This document shows positions 16,404-26,105 of a DNA stretch of 64,000 bases, in pieces. Source of the DNA: Acidobacteriota bacterium. GTDB taxonomy: Bacteria > Acidobacteriota > Terriglobia > Terriglobales > Acidobacteriaceae. A model generated the notes under the pieces. It did not search any database. It was not told where the DNA came from and worked only from the letters and a program-made list of their open reading frames with translations. A program made the translations under genes and the position numbers. The stretch is taken from positions 215,278-279,277 of the forward strand of contig JAFDVW010000003.1 in NCBI GenBank assembly GCA_018268755.1, in the 5' to 3' direction. Position 1 is the first letter of the stretch; each line of letters starts with the position of its first letter.

Positions 16404-17447
16404 TTAACTTCCTACAAATCTTGCGTACAGACTACGAGCGATGGCGGTATCGGTCGTGCCCTTGATGATGGCGCGGCCGTCCGGGAACAAGGTCATCTCA
16501 TAGGGTTCGCGCCAGAACTTCAGCACAAAATCATTGTGGCGCACGATGCCATGCACTTTCAGCCGTTCTTCCATCTCGCCCAGGTCGATGGGACGATGAC
16601 GCTCGTGGATCTGCACCGAATTACGCCCGCAGAGCGTGATATGGGGGCGTCCTTCCCCCGCCAGGTGGATGAAGTCACGTTGATCACAGGCCCGGCATCC
16701 GGCGCGAGGCTGGTGGGCCGCGATCTCAGCGCGATCATTCCGCCAGACATCGAGAGACAATAAAGTCCGGCGCACGAACTTTTCCGCACCGATCAGCAGC
16801 TTCATGGCTTCCGTGGCTGAAAGGGAGGCCACGGCATTCACCGCGGAATTGAGAATTCCCGCGGTCTCGCAGGTTTCGACTACTCCCTGAGGAGAGTCCG
16901 GGAAGATGCAGGCCAGGCAGGCCGTTTTTCCCGGCAGAATATTCATGGTCACGCCATAGCTGCCGACGGCCGCGGTATAGATCCAGGGCAGGGAATTCTT
17001 CACCGCAAAGTCATTGATCAGGTAGCGGGTCTCGAAATTATCGGTGCCGTCCAGGGCCAGGTCGACGCCGGAAAGCAGGGCTTCGACGTTGCCGGGGGTC
17101 AGGTCGGCCACATGCGGTTCGACGACAATCTGGGAATTGAAGCCGGCAATGCGCCGGGCGGCCGCGATGGCTTTGGGCAGGGACTCGGCGGCGTCGCTTT
17201 CCTCGAACAGGGTCTGGCGCTGTAAATTGCTGGGTTCGACGTAGTCCCGGTCGATAATGCGGAGGGTCCCCACCCCGGCCCGGGCTAATAGGGAGGCCAG
17301 GGCCGAGCCGGTAGCGCCGCAGCCCGCAATCGCCACTCGGGCGGCGCCCAGGCGGGCCTGCCCCACGGGCCCAATCTCGGCGAAAAGCACCTGCCGGGAG
17401 TATCGTTCTTCGTGCTTTAGTCCGTCGCGTTCCAAAGAGGTCACCAA
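16404..17447 (-). CDS. ThiF/MoeB-family E1-like adenylyltransferase with C-terminal extension
   Basis: A 347-residue E1-like enzyme that would adenylate the C-terminus of a ubiquitin-like sulfur carrier (MoaD, ThiS or similar). The nucleotide-binding loop is AGCGATGSALASLLARAG (41-58), followed by DRDYVEPSNLQRQTLF and DGTDN (133-137). The structural zinc site is C177-x2-C180 and C251-x2-C254. C193 (ETCETAGIL) is at the position of a conserved cysteine region. After residue 260 there is an additional 85-residue domain with no rhodanese signature. No moa, thi or carrier gene is adjacent, so the pathway is open. A strong -10 box lies upstream at 17468. Confidence 0.85.
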   Translation of the reverse strand: MVTSLERDGLKHEERYSRQVLFAEIGPVGQARLGAARVAIAGCGATGSALASLLARAGVGTLRIIDRDYVEPSNLQRQTLFEESDAAESLPKAIAAARRIAGFNSQIVVEPHVADLTPGNVEALLSGVDLALDGTDNFETRYLINDFAVKNSLPWIYTAAVGSYGVTMNILPGKTACLACIFPDSPQGVVETCETAGILNSAVNAVASLSATEAMKLLIGAEKFVRRTLLSLDVWRNDRAEIAAHQPRAGCRACDQRDFIHLAGEGRPHITLCGRNSVQIHERHRPIDLGEMEERLKVHGIVRHNDFVLKFWREPYEMTLFPDGRAIIKGTTDTAIARSLYARFVGS

Positions 17448-17467
17448 TCACAGCTCTGCGTCCATTT

Positions 17468-17473
17468 ATTATA
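17468..17473 (-). promoter_or_regulatory. -10 box for the thiF-like gene
   Basis: TATAAT on the minus strand, 20 bases before the start codon at 17447. The -35 region is poor. Confidence 0.45.
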
Positions 17474-17577
17474 GGGGCCAAGCACTGATCATGACGATCC
17501 TGCCCGATACAGAGGGTGTGCAACATTGGGTAGGCTGGTTTCATCGAAGTGACTAGGCCGCAAGAGAGGGAGATGGT

Positions 17578-20500
17578 TTGCGACGACAGGGGGCGAGGCT
17601 GGCCGGCAAGACGATGATCTTTGCAGTTCTGCTTGCCATGCAGGCTTGGGCCGCCCCGTGGGAGGACACTGACTCCAGCAAGCCCCCGAGCCAAACGGCT
17701 CCCGCTCTCCCGCAGACCCCTTCCAGCGGACCTATGCCGGGGCAGGGGCTGCTGGTTGAGGACATCCAGTTCCCCGGGGTGTCCAACGAAGCGGAACGCA
17801 AACAGTTGCAGGAGCTGATTCCGCAAAAAACCGGCCAGCCGCTGGATCGGGAGAATATCCGCCAGAGCATGAAGCTGCTGTATGGCACGGGGCGGTTTGC
17901 CGATATTCGCGCGGAGTCGGAAACCACGCCGGATGGCCGGGTCAAGCTCAGTTTTGTCACTGCGTCCAATTACTTTATCGGCCAGGTGCAAGTGGACGGT
18001 GCGCCCAATCGCCCCTCGGCCAATCAAGTCGTGAATTCCACCAAATTAGAACTGGGCGCGCCCTTCACCCCGGAGGGACTGGAACGGGCGCTGAAGAACA
18101 TCAAGCAATTGATGGAAGAGAATGGTTATTTCCTGGCCGCGGTCCAGGAAGAACAACAGCCCCATCCTGACACCCAGCAGGTAGACATTATTTTCCACCT
18201 CTCGCCTGGTGCCCAGGCCACCGTCGGGCAGGTGAAGGTCACGGGAAACCCTTCCTATTCGCAGGGGCAAATCCAGGACATGGCGCACTTCCACCCCGGC
18301 GATTATGTTTCGGCGCAGCGGGTGAGTGATGCGCTGGGCCGGCTGCGTAAGAAGTTCCAAAAGCAGAAGCGTTTGCTCGCCCAGGTGACCGTGACTGAGC
18401 GCGCCTATCAGCCCCAGAGCAACACCGTGAACTATACCTTCGATGTGCAACCCGGCCCCACGGTGGAGATCGTCACCGAAGGATTCAAAATCAGCAAAAG
18501 CGTGGTCAAACGCAACGTACCCATTTTTGAAGAAAATGCGTTGGATGATGACTTACTCAATGAGGGCCGTCGCAATCTGTTGAATCATATGCAGACGCAA
18601 GGCTACTTCAACGCCAAGGTCAGCTATCGCAAGCGCAATCCACGAGGCGCCGCGGTGTATCGGGTCCTGTACACCATTGATCCGGGGGAGCGGCACAAGC
18701 TGGTGAAGGTTAATGTGACGGGAAACAACATCTTCCCCACGGAAGAAATTTTGTCCCGCTTGCAGATCCAGCCGGCGGGGCGCTTCCTTTCCCACGGCAA
18801 GTTCAGCCAGGCGCTGTTGAATGAGGACATTCGCAATATTCAAGCCAATCCCTACCTGGCCAACGGCTTTTCGCAGATCAAGATCACCCCCAAGGTGGAG
18901 GACAACTACGAGGGAAAAGCCAATCAATTGGCCGTGACGCTGGTGATCGAGGAGGGGCCGCAGGTCCGGGTGGGGGCCGTGCAAATAATCGGCAATGAAC
19001 ATATTGCCGCCGCCACGCTGACTCGCTCCATGAGCACCTCAGAGGGCCAGGCGTTTTCTGACTCCACTATTGCCCAGGACCGCGAGGTCATTCTGAATAC
19101 CTATTTTGACGGCGGCTTTCCCGACGCCACATTGGACGTTTCCGCGAAACCGGCAGGGGAGCCGAACCAGATGGATGTGACCTTCACCATCCATGAGGGA
19201 CAGCAGAGGTTCGTCAACCGGGTATTCGTAGACGGCCTGCACTACACCCGCGATTTTGTGGTGCGCCGCGAATTGCAGATGAACACCGGCGATCCGCTCA
19301 GCCAGATCGCCATGCTCAAGACCCAGCAGCACCTCTACAACCTGGGCCTGTTCAGTGTGGTGGACACCGCGGTGCAGAACCCGGAAGGGGCCGAGCCCAA
19401 CAAGAATGTGCTGGTGCAGGTGCAAGAAGCCAAGCGCTATACCTTCAACTATGGCTTCGGCATCGAGTTTCAGACCGGGCAACCGACCGCCAACACGCCC
19501 CAGGGCGACACCGGGGTAAGTCCTCGCATCTCCTTTGGGGTCACCCGGCTCAATTTTCGAGGCAGAAATCATACCCTCAATTTTAAGAGCAATCTGGGCC
19601 GCCTGCAGCAGCGGGCGCTGGTGAGTTCCGATATTCCGCGCTGGTTCAGCAGTCCGGATTGGAAACTTTCCGTGACCGCTTTTTTCGACCGCACCATCGA
19701 CGTGACGACCTTCACCTCCCAGCGGTTGGAAGGCTCTTTGCAGGCCCAGCAGACGCTCAAAAAGAAGCAGGACGACACGATTATCACTTCGCTGATTTAC
19801 AACTTTACCTACCGTTTGGTCAAAGCGACCAACCTCTCCAATACGATTACGCCGGATGAAATTCCCTTGCTTTCTCAGCCGGTTCGCGTGGGGGCGCCGG
19901 GTATCAGTTACCTGAACAACACGCGCGACAATGATCTGGAAAGCACTAAAGGGTCGTATACGACGATCGATCTCAGTGTGGCCTCCGAGTATTTCGGGTC
20001 GCAGGAAAGCTTTAGCCGCATTCTGGCGCAAAATGCCACGTACTACGCGTTCGGCAAGAATCGCCAGCCCGGGAAGAAGTTTGTGTTTGCCCGTTCGTTA
20101 CGAATTGGCCTGGAAAATCCCTTCGGAAACACCGTCGCGCCGATCCCCGGCCAGAACCAAAGCTCGCATGTCATTCCGCTTCCGGAATTGTTCCTGGCGG
20201 GCGGCGGCAACTCGCACCGGGGATTTGGGCTGAACCAGGCCGGACCGCGCGATCCTACCACCGGCTTCCCGCTGGGCGGGACCGCCATGTTCGTGAACAA
20301 CCTTGAACTCCGCATGCCGCCGGTGTCGCTGCCCTTTGTGGGCGAGAACATCAGCTTGGCCATTTTCCACGATGCCGGGAATGTGTTCTCCACCGGGCGG
20401 GGCATGTTAAATAACCTGCTGCGCTGGAAGCAGAAGAACCCCCAGCTCTGTGAACAGCAAGCCACCGCCACGCAATGCGATTACAACTATATTTCGCATG

Positions 20501-20688
20501 CGATAGGGGTGGGGTTGCGTTACAAGACCCCCATCGGGCCGGTACGCTTCGATTTCGGCTACAATCTGAATCCGCCGCGGTATCCGAGCCAGACCAAAGA
20601 CCCGAACGACCCGAATGCTCCGCCGGTCTTTGTGCGACAGCAGGCGCGCCATTTCAACGTTTTCTTTAGCATTGGGCAGACATTCTGA
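17578..20688 (+). CDS. Omp85-family outer-membrane assembly protein with seven POTRA domains
   Basis: A 1036-residue outer-membrane protein, longer than E. coli BamA (five POTRA). Residues 1-26 form a signal peptide ending MQAWA. Seven POTRA-like units can be placed at about 57-130, 131-211, 213-292, 294-370, 371-461, 462-541 and 542-620, each with a beta-alpha-alpha-beta-beta pattern and motifs such as VKVTGN, VNVTGNNIF or VQIIGNEHI. The barrel follows (621-1036), with FLAGGGNSHRGFG and a terminal phenylalanine (FSIGQTF). It should insert beta-barrel proteins, as BamA or TamA. TTG 17578 was chosen for its AGAGGGAG ribosome site; ATG 17614 is an alternative. The stop overlaps the next start (TGATG). 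Confidence 0.88.
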   Translation: MRRQGARLAGKTMIFAVLLAMQAWAAPWEDTDSSKPPSQTAPALPQTPSSGPMPGQGLLVEDIQFPGVSNEAERKQLQELIPQKTGQPLDRENIRQSMKLLYGTGRFADIRAESETTPDGRVKLSFVTASNYFIGQVQVDGAPNRPSANQVVNSTKLELGAPFTPEGLERALKNIKQLMEENGYFLAAVQEEQQPHPDTQQVDIIFHLSPGAQATVGQVKVTGNPSYSQGQIQDMAHFHPGDYVSAQRVSDALGRLRKKFQKQKRLLAQVTVTERAYQPQSNTVNYTFDVQPGPTVEIVTEGFKISKSVVKRNVPIFEENALDDDLLNEGRRNLLNHMQTQGYFNAKVSYRKRNPRGAAVYRVLYTIDPGERHKLVKVNVTGNNIFPTEEILSRLQIQPAGRFLSHGKFSQALLNEDIRNIQANPYLANGFSQIKITPKVEDNYEGKANQLAVTLVIEEGPQVRVGAVQIIGNEHIAAATLTRSMSTSEGQAFSDSTIAQDREVILNTYFDGGFPDATLDVSAKPAGEPNQMDVTFTIHEGQQRFVNRVFVDGLHYTRDFVVRRELQMNTGDPLSQIAMLKTQQHLYNLGLFSVVDTAVQNPEGAEPNKNVLVQVQEAKRYTFNYGFGIEFQTGQPTANTPQGDTGVSPRISFGVTRLNFRGRNHTLNFKSNLGRLQQRALVSSDIPRWFSSPDWKLSVTAFFDRTIDVTTFTSQRLEGSLQAQQTLKKKQDDTIITSLIYNFTYRLVKATNLSNTITPDEIPLLSQPVRVGAPGISYLNNTRDNDLESTKGSYTTIDLSVASEYFGSQESFSRILAQNATYYAFGKNRQPGKKFVFARSLRIGLENPFGNTVAPIPGQNQSSHVIPLPELFLAGGGNSHRGFGLNQAGPRDPTTGFPLGGTAMFVNNLELRMPPVSLPFVGENISLAIFHDAGNVFSTGRGMLNNLLRWKQKNPQLCEQQATATQCDYNYISHAIGVGLRYKTPIGPVRFDFGYNLNPPRYPSQTKDPNDPNAPPVFVRQQARHFNVFFSIGQTF

Positions 20689-21374
20689 TGAAGTTGTCGA
20701 TCATTTCCGCCGGCCTGTTGTGCGCGCTCCTGGTGTGTCAGCCGCCGGTGCGCGCCGGTGAGGTGCTCGACCGCATTGTGGCCACGGTCAACAAGCAGAT
20801 CATCCTGCAGAGCGACTGGGACAACGCCGTCCGCTATGAGGCATTCATGGACGGACGGCCGGCCGGCGAACTCGGCCCCGACGATCGCCGCGCCGTGCTC
20901 AACCGGCTGATTGACCAGGAGCTGCTGCAGGAGCAGATGCCTCCCGACGCGGCCCATGCCGGGGAGGCGGCCATTGCCAAGCGCATGCAGGCCATTCGCC
21001 AGCAATACCCGCAAGCCACGACCGCGGAGGGGTGGAACGAGGTTTTGCAGCAGTACGGCATTGCGGAAAAGGAGTTGCGGGACTATGTGGCCCTGCAACT
21101 GGACTTATTGCGACTGGTCGATGAGCACCTTCGCCCCACGGTGCAGGTCGATGCCAAGAGCATCGAGAGCTATTACAACCAGCAACTTTTACCGGAGCTG
21201 CGCAAAAGCGGGGCCAAGGAGCCGGCCCTTTCGGAAGCCAGCTCCCGAATCAAAGAATTGCTGACGCAGCAGCAAGTGAATCAGTTGCTCACCAGCTGGC
21301 TGCAGAGCTTGCGCACCAGCAGCACGATCCGTACCGATCTTCCGCACGCCGATTCCCAGGACCGCGCCCAATGA
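20688..21374 (+). CDS. SurA-like periplasmic chaperone lacking a PPIase domain
   Basis: A 228-residue exported protein. Residues 1-23 are a signal peptide (LSIISAGLLCALLVCQPPVRA). The following EVLDRIVATVNKQIILQSDWD matches the SurA N-terminal domain opening, and the remainder is helical (NRLIDQELLQEQM, and a KELRDYVALQLDLLRLVDEHL segment). The parvulin domain of SurA is missing; the protein ends after a short helical C-terminus. A chaperone role for barrel precursors is inferred from its place between the Omp85 and TamB genes, with one-base (20688) and four-base (21371-21374) overlaps that imply translational coupling. Confidence 0.78.
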   Translation: MKLSIISAGLLCALLVCQPPVRAGEVLDRIVATVNKQIILQSDWDNAVRYEAFMDGRPAGELGPDDRRAVLNRLIDQELLQEQMPPDAAHAGEAAIAKRMQAIRQQYPQATTAEGWNEVLQQYGIAEKELRDYVALQLDLLRLVDEHLRPTVQVDAKSIESYYNQQLLPELRKSGAKEPALSEASSRIKELLTQQQVNQLLTSWLQSLRTSSTIRTDLPHADSQDRAQ

Positions 21375-24300
21375 CCGAGTCCCCCCGCCCACCGCGCCGC
21401 CGCTGGGGCCGCTTCCTGCTCTACGGTCTGGGTGCCGTGGTTTTGTTGTTGGCGGGCTCCACCTGGTTCATTACCACCGGCACTTTCCGCGATTTCGTGG
21501 AACGCAGGCTGGTGGAGGAATTGCAACGCGGTACGGGGGGACGGGTCGAGATTGAGGCCGTCCATTTCACGCCCTTTCGCCGCCGCATCGAAATTCGTGG
21601 CCTGACCATTCATGGGCTGGAAAAAGAAGGCGACGTACCGCTTGTCCACCTCGACCAACTGGTGGCCGACATCAAGATCACCTCCCTTCTGCGCAAGCAA
21701 ATCGGGTTTCACTCGCTGGTCCTGGAGCGTCCCGCGATTCATGTGGTGTTTTATCCCGGCAGAAGCACTAACCTGCCCGAGCCACTGCGCGGGCCGGGGA
21801 CCGGCAATCCTCTGGATCCGTTATTTCGTTTCTCCATCAATCGCCTGGAAGTGCGCCACGGATTTGCCCTCTGGGGAGACGAGACCATTCCGCTGGACTT
21901 CCAGGCGCGCGATGTCTCCCTGCAGATGAACTATTCCTTCCTGCACCGGTATTACGAGACCGACCTTCTGGTGGGTAAGGCGGACATGCAGTGGAAGAAC
22001 TGTCGTCCGTTTTCCTGGATGGCGGAAGCCCACCTGATCATCGCCCGCCATGGCGTCGAGGTGCGCTCCCTGAAGGCGACTTCGGGACGTTCCCGGGTGG
22101 AGGCCAGCGGCAGAGTGAAAGATCTGGAGCACCCGCAGGTGGAGTTGAACTACACCGCCTCGGTGGACCTGGGAGAGGTCGCGGCCATTCTGCGGCGGCG
22201 GGAGGTGCAGGGCGGAGTTTTCCGCGCGACAGGCCGAGGAGCATGGTCAGAAAAGGATTTTTCCGCCACCGGAAAGCTGGATTTGCAGAACCTGGAAGCC
22301 GGCAATGCGAGCGTCGCGTTCCACGATGCGGGGGCCCAGGCGGCTTACGACGTCGATTCCACGCATCTCCGTCTCGCCCAGGTGCAGGCGCATGTGCTGG
22401 GCGGAACCGCCAGTGGCAGCCTGGAGATCATGCACTGGCAGAATTCGGCCGGGCAGACGAGGGAGACGGCAAACCATGGCCGCAAACCCGCCGATGAGGG
22501 ATTGCAGCGGGGACGGCTCCAACTGCGCCTGCGTGGCATCGCGATTGCGGAATTGGCGGCGGCGCTTTCTCCCGCGCGACAGCCCTGGAAGAAGCTCAAT
22601 CTGGCCGGGACCGGGGAGGGATCGCTTGATGCCCGTTGGGCCGGGAGCCCGCGCAACGCCGATGCCACCGTAGCTTTTGATGTGACCGCCGCCGCCCATC
22701 CGCGTTCCACCCAGCTCCCGCTGGAGGTCCATTTGCGGGCGGCCTATCAAGGGGCGGAGGAGAGCGTCGATATTGCCGATTTCCGCGCTTCCACGCGGGC
22801 CACCCAGTTTCAGGCAGCGGGCCGGCTTTCCTCGCAGACGGCGCTCAAAGTCTCCCTCCGCAGCACGGACCTAAGGGAATGGCAGCCGGTGATGGAAGTA
22901 TTCGGAGAGTCGCAGCCCATCCCGGTGGTGATCCATGGCCAGGCCCGTTTTGATGGGACGGCCATGGGAAGGCTTTCAAATTTCGCAATTGCCGGCAACC
23001 TGCAGGTAGAGGATTTTGAGTCGGTGCTCCCCGCCACCGGCCGCACTCCCGAACAGAGAATGCACTGGGATTCTGTGATCGCATCTCTGCATCTTTCGCC
23101 GACCAATATCGCGGCCCGCAATGCCACGCTGCGCCGGGCGGAGAGCACCATCCATTTCGATATGAGCGTGGCGGCGCAACAGGGAAAGATCACTCCCCAG
23201 ACTCCCTTTACGGCCCGGGTGGAGGCGCGCAATGCTGAGCTGGCAGATTTTCTACCGCTTCTGGGGGTGGGATACCCTGTACGCGGCACAGTCCATTTGC
23301 AGATGCAGGCCTCCGGGACCCAGGAGCAACCGCATGGCGAAGGGCACATCGAAATTGTGAATGCCAGCGGCTACGGAGAAAGCATTCCGCAGGCCACCGC
23401 GGACTTGCGCTTTGCCCACGGTGAAGCCCAGGTAAATAATCTGCAACTTGCCTACGACGCAGGCTCAGTGACCGGGGCGGCGGCCTATAGCTTTGCGGCG
23501 CGGGAATACCGCTTCCATTTGCAGGGAGAGGGTTTTGATCTGGCGCGTCTACCCCACATCCAGCGCAGCCCCATGAAAGTGGCCGGCCGACTGGAGTTTG
23601 ATGCCAACGGTGCGGGCCGGGTGGACACGCCGCAGGTGAACGCCACGGTGCGCCTGCGCCAGTTGACCCTGGACGGCGAGACCGTGGGCGACTATACCCT
23701 GGAAGGGGTCACCAAAGGCGCCGATCTGCATGTGACGGGACGCTCCCAGTTTCCACAGGCGGAGCTGTCGCTGGATGGCGACATCCGTATGCGCGACGAA
23801 TGGCCGGCCAACCTGACCGCGAAATTCAGCCGGCTGGATGTGGATTCGCTGTTGCACCTGTACTTGAAAGTGGCGACCACCGGCCACTCCTCGTTGGCGG
23901 GTAGTGTGCAAATGCAGGGAGCTTTGCGCCGGCCCAAAGACATCAGCGTGCAAGCCGATCTCAGCCAGTTGCATGCCGATGTTCAGAACCTGAAGATCGA
24001 TAATAGTGGGCCGCTGCGTTTTTCCATTGCCCAGCAGGTGCTGAGCCTCGACCAGGTCCACCTGGTCGGGGAGCGCACTGACCTTACGGCCAGCGGCACG
24101 GTGAATCTGACCGGGGAACGGGAGCTGAATCTGCGCGCTAACGGGCGCATGAACCTGCGTCTGATTGAGAGCCTGAACCGTGATTTCACCTCTTCCGGGG
24201 TGGTCACCATGAACATGACGGCGACGGGGACGGTGGCGCGTCCGCTGGCGCAGGGCCGGGTACAGATCAGCAACGGCGCCATTGCCTATATTGACCTGCC

Positions 24301-25411
24301 CAGTGCGCTCAGCGAAATCAACGGCTCGCTACTGTTCAATCAGGACCGCCTGCAGATTGAGACCCTGACCGCCAAAACCGGCGGCGGCCAGGTGACCTTC
24401 ACCGGCTACGCCACTACCTATAATCGCCAGCTCCGCTTTGACCTTGGGGTACAGGGCCAGGATGTACGCCTGCGCTATCCGCCTGGGGTAAGTTCTACAG
24501 CCAGCATGAACCTGCGCTATGTGGGATCTTCGGATGCCTCTACGCTTTCGGGCGACATTACGGTCAGCAAGCTCTCCATGACGCCGGGCTTTGATTTTGC
24601 CACCTATCTGGCGAAAAATGCGCAAAGCACTACCTTGCCGCAAACCAATCCTCTGCTCAACCGGATTCGCCTGGATGTGCACGTAGTGACCACGCCCGAG
24701 CTGCGCATGCAGACGGCCTCATTACGCTTGTCGGGAAACGCCGATCTGCGCTTGCGGGGCACCGCCGCCAAACCCGCGCTTCTGGGGCGGGCCGAAATCA
24801 CGGAAGGCGAGGTGTACTTCAACGGCACCAAATATCGCCTGGAGCGCGGCGAGATCAGTTTCCTGAATCCCGCGGCCATCAAGCCACAGATGGACCTGCA
24901 GGCCTCGACCCGGGTGCGGGACTACGACATTACCCTTACCGTGAGTGGCGAGGCCGACCGTCCCGTGGTCAACTACCGTTCGGAACCGCCCCTGCCACCG
25001 GCGGACATCGTGGCCCTGCTGGCCCTGGGCCGCACCCGCGAGGAGTCGGCGCAAATGCAGCAGTCGGGACAGTCGCCCTTCGGCAGCGAGGCGTCCAATG
25101 CGATTCTGACCGAGGCGTTGAATGCCACGGTAAGCAGCCGCGTACAGCGCCTGTTTGGCGGCAGCCGGGTAAAAATCGATCCGGAAGGGCTGGCCACCGA
25201 GACCACCACGGTGGCGCGCGGCCCGGCCGTTACCATCGAACAGCAGGTGGCCGGCAACCTTACCCTCACTTACACCACCAACCTCTCCCAGTCATCGCAA
25301 CAGATCATCCAGGTGGAATACAATGTGAGCCGAAACCTCTCCATCGTCGGGTTGCGTGACCAGAACGGCGTGGTCAGCATTGACGTGCGGATACGCCGGC
25401 GCAAGCAATAG
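21371..25411 (+). CDS. tamB: TamB-family translocation/assembly module protein
   Basis: A 1346-residue protein, the usual size for TamB. An N-terminal membrane anchor (FLLYGLGAVVLLLAGSTWF, about residues 17-35) is followed by a long region of repeating beta-strand units typical of AsmA-like/TamB bridge proteins. The C-terminal DUF490 domain (about 1000-1340) contains LLGRAEITEGEVYFNGTKY, ISFLNPAAIKPQMDLQAST and PPLPPADIVALLALGRT. TamB spans the periplasm and is linked to phospholipid transport to the outer membrane and to barrel assembly with TamA. The four-base overlap with the SurA-like gene places it in the same operon as the Omp85 gene. Confidence 0.9.
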   Translation: MTESPRPPRRRWGRFLLYGLGAVVLLLAGSTWFITTGTFRDFVERRLVEELQRGTGGRVEIEAVHFTPFRRRIEIRGLTIHGLEKEGDVPLVHLDQLVADIKITSLLRKQIGFHSLVLERPAIHVVFYPGRSTNLPEPLRGPGTGNPLDPLFRFSINRLEVRHGFALWGDETIPLDFQARDVSLQMNYSFLHRYYETDLLVGKADMQWKNCRPFSWMAEAHLIIARHGVEVRSLKATSGRSRVEASGRVKDLEHPQVELNYTASVDLGEVAAILRRREVQGGVFRATGRGAWSEKDFSATGKLDLQNLEAGNASVAFHDAGAQAAYDVDSTHLRLAQVQAHVLGGTASGSLEIMHWQNSAGQTRETANHGRKPADEGLQRGRLQLRLRGIAIAELAAALSPARQPWKKLNLAGTGEGSLDARWAGSPRNADATVAFDVTAAAHPRSTQLPLEVHLRAAYQGAEESVDIADFRASTRATQFQAAGRLSSQTALKVSLRSTDLREWQPVMEVFGESQPIPVVIHGQARFDGTAMGRLSNFAIAGNLQVEDFESVLPATGRTPEQRMHWDSVIASLHLSPTNIAARNATLRRAESTIHFDMSVAAQQGKITPQTPFTARVEARNAELADFLPLLGVGYPVRGTVHLQMQASGTQEQPHGEGHIEIVNASGYGESIPQATADLRFAHGEAQVNNLQLAYDAGSVTGAAAYSFAAREYRFHLQGEGFDLARLPHIQRSPMKVAGRLEFDANGAGRVDTPQVNATVRLRQLTLDGETVGDYTLEGVTKGADLHVTGRSQFPQAELSLDGDIRMRDEWPANLTAKFSRLDVDSLLHLYLKVATTGHSSLAGSVQMQGALRRPKDISVQADLSQLHADVQNLKIDNSGPLRFSIAQQVLSLDQVHLVGERTDLTASGTVNLTGERELNLRANGRMNLRLIESLNRDFTSSGVVTMNMTATGTVARPLAQGRVQISNGAIAYIDLPSALSEINGSLLFNQDRLQIETLTAKTGGGQVTFTGYATTYNRQLRFDLGVQGQDVRLRYPPGVSSTASMNLRYVGSSDASTLSGDITVSKLSMTPGFDFATYLAKNAQSTTLPQTNPLLNRIRLDVHVVTTPELRMQTASLRLSGNADLRLRGTAAKPALLGRAEITEGEVYFNGTKYRLERGEISFLNPAAIKPQMDLQASTRVRDYDITLTVSGEADRPVVNYRSEPPLPPADIVALLALGRTREESAQMQQSGQSPFGSEASNAILTEALNATVSSRVQRLFGGSRVKIDPEGLATETTTVARGPAVTIEQQVAGNLTLTYTTNLSQSSQQIIQVEYNVSRNLSIVGLRDQNGVVSIDVRIRRRKQ

Positions 25412-25442
25412 CCGGGTCCCGAACCGATCTGCAGGCGGATTC

Positions 25443-26105
25443 ATGGCGGACCCAGACGACCCATTTCGCACGGCCCGAGACGCCATGGTGCAGGAGCAAC
25501 TGGTGGCGCGTGGGGTGCAGGATGCCCGTGTTCTGGCTGTCATGTCGCGCACCCCGCGCCACGAATTTGTGGAGCCCTCGCTGTGGGCGCATGCCTATGG
25601 AGACCATCCCCTGACGATTGGTCTGGGGCAAACCATATCCCAGCCTTTCATTGTGGCCACCATGCTGCAAGTGCTGGCCTTGCAAGCGGAAGACACCGTG
25701 CTCGAAGTGGGTACTGGATCGGGATATGTCACCGCGCTGCTGTCGGGCCTCTGCCGCCATGTGTATTCCATCGAGCGGCACGCCGCGCTGGCGCAACAAG
25801 CCGAAGCGCAGCTCCGGCGCCTGGGGTACGACAACGTCACGCTACGGGTAGGAGATGGCTCCCTGGGATGGGAACGCCATGCACCCTATGACGCCATTTT
25901 GGTGTCAGCGGCGGCCGCTTCCGTGCCCGAGCCGCTGTTCCGACAACTGCGCGAGGGCGGCCGCCTTATGATTCCCGTAGGTTCCTCCGAAGTCCAGGAC
26001 CTGCAGCTCCTACGCAAGCATCTCGGTACGCGCGTGGTTCAGGTGTTGGACGCCTGCCGCTTTGTCCCGCTGGTGACCGGAACCCCGCTTAAGGCTTCTT
26101 CGTAG
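25443..26105 (+). CDS. pcm: Protein-L-isoaspartate O-methyltransferase
   Basis: A 220-residue SAM-dependent enzyme that repairs isoaspartyl residues in aged proteins. Motifs are MVQEQLVARGVQD, TIGLGQTISQPFIVATM, the SAM loop VLEVGTGSGYVTALL and APYDAILVSAAAASVPEPL. The frame is open upstream into tamB, so the ATG at 25443, 31 bases after the tamB stop, is preferred. It may be the last gene of the Omp85-TamB transcript. Its 3' end overlaps the convergent SDR gene by 17 bases, so the two transcripts must cross. Confidence 0.92.
   Translation: MADPDDPFRTARDAMVQEQLVARGVQDARVLAVMSRTPRHEFVEPSLWAHAYGDHPLTIGLGQTISQPFIVATMLQVLALQAEDTVLEVGTGSGYVTALLSGLCRHVYSIERHAALAQQAEAQLRRLGYDNVTLRVGDGSLGWERHAPYDAILVSAAAASVPEPLFRQLREGGRLMIPVGSSEVQDLQLLRKHLGTRVVQVLDACRFVPLVTGTPLKASS

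Noticed and set aside
15972..16465. Short frame (135 codons from 16058) in the repeat array read as a protein with internal repeats
   Set aside because: The apparent protein repeats simply reflect the 176-base DNA repeat; hairpins and inverted ends explain the sequence better.
18553..20031. Minus-strand frames of 149 and 330 codons opposite the Omp85 gene
   Set aside because: Both are inside the POTRA/barrel gene and lack motifs or signal sequences.
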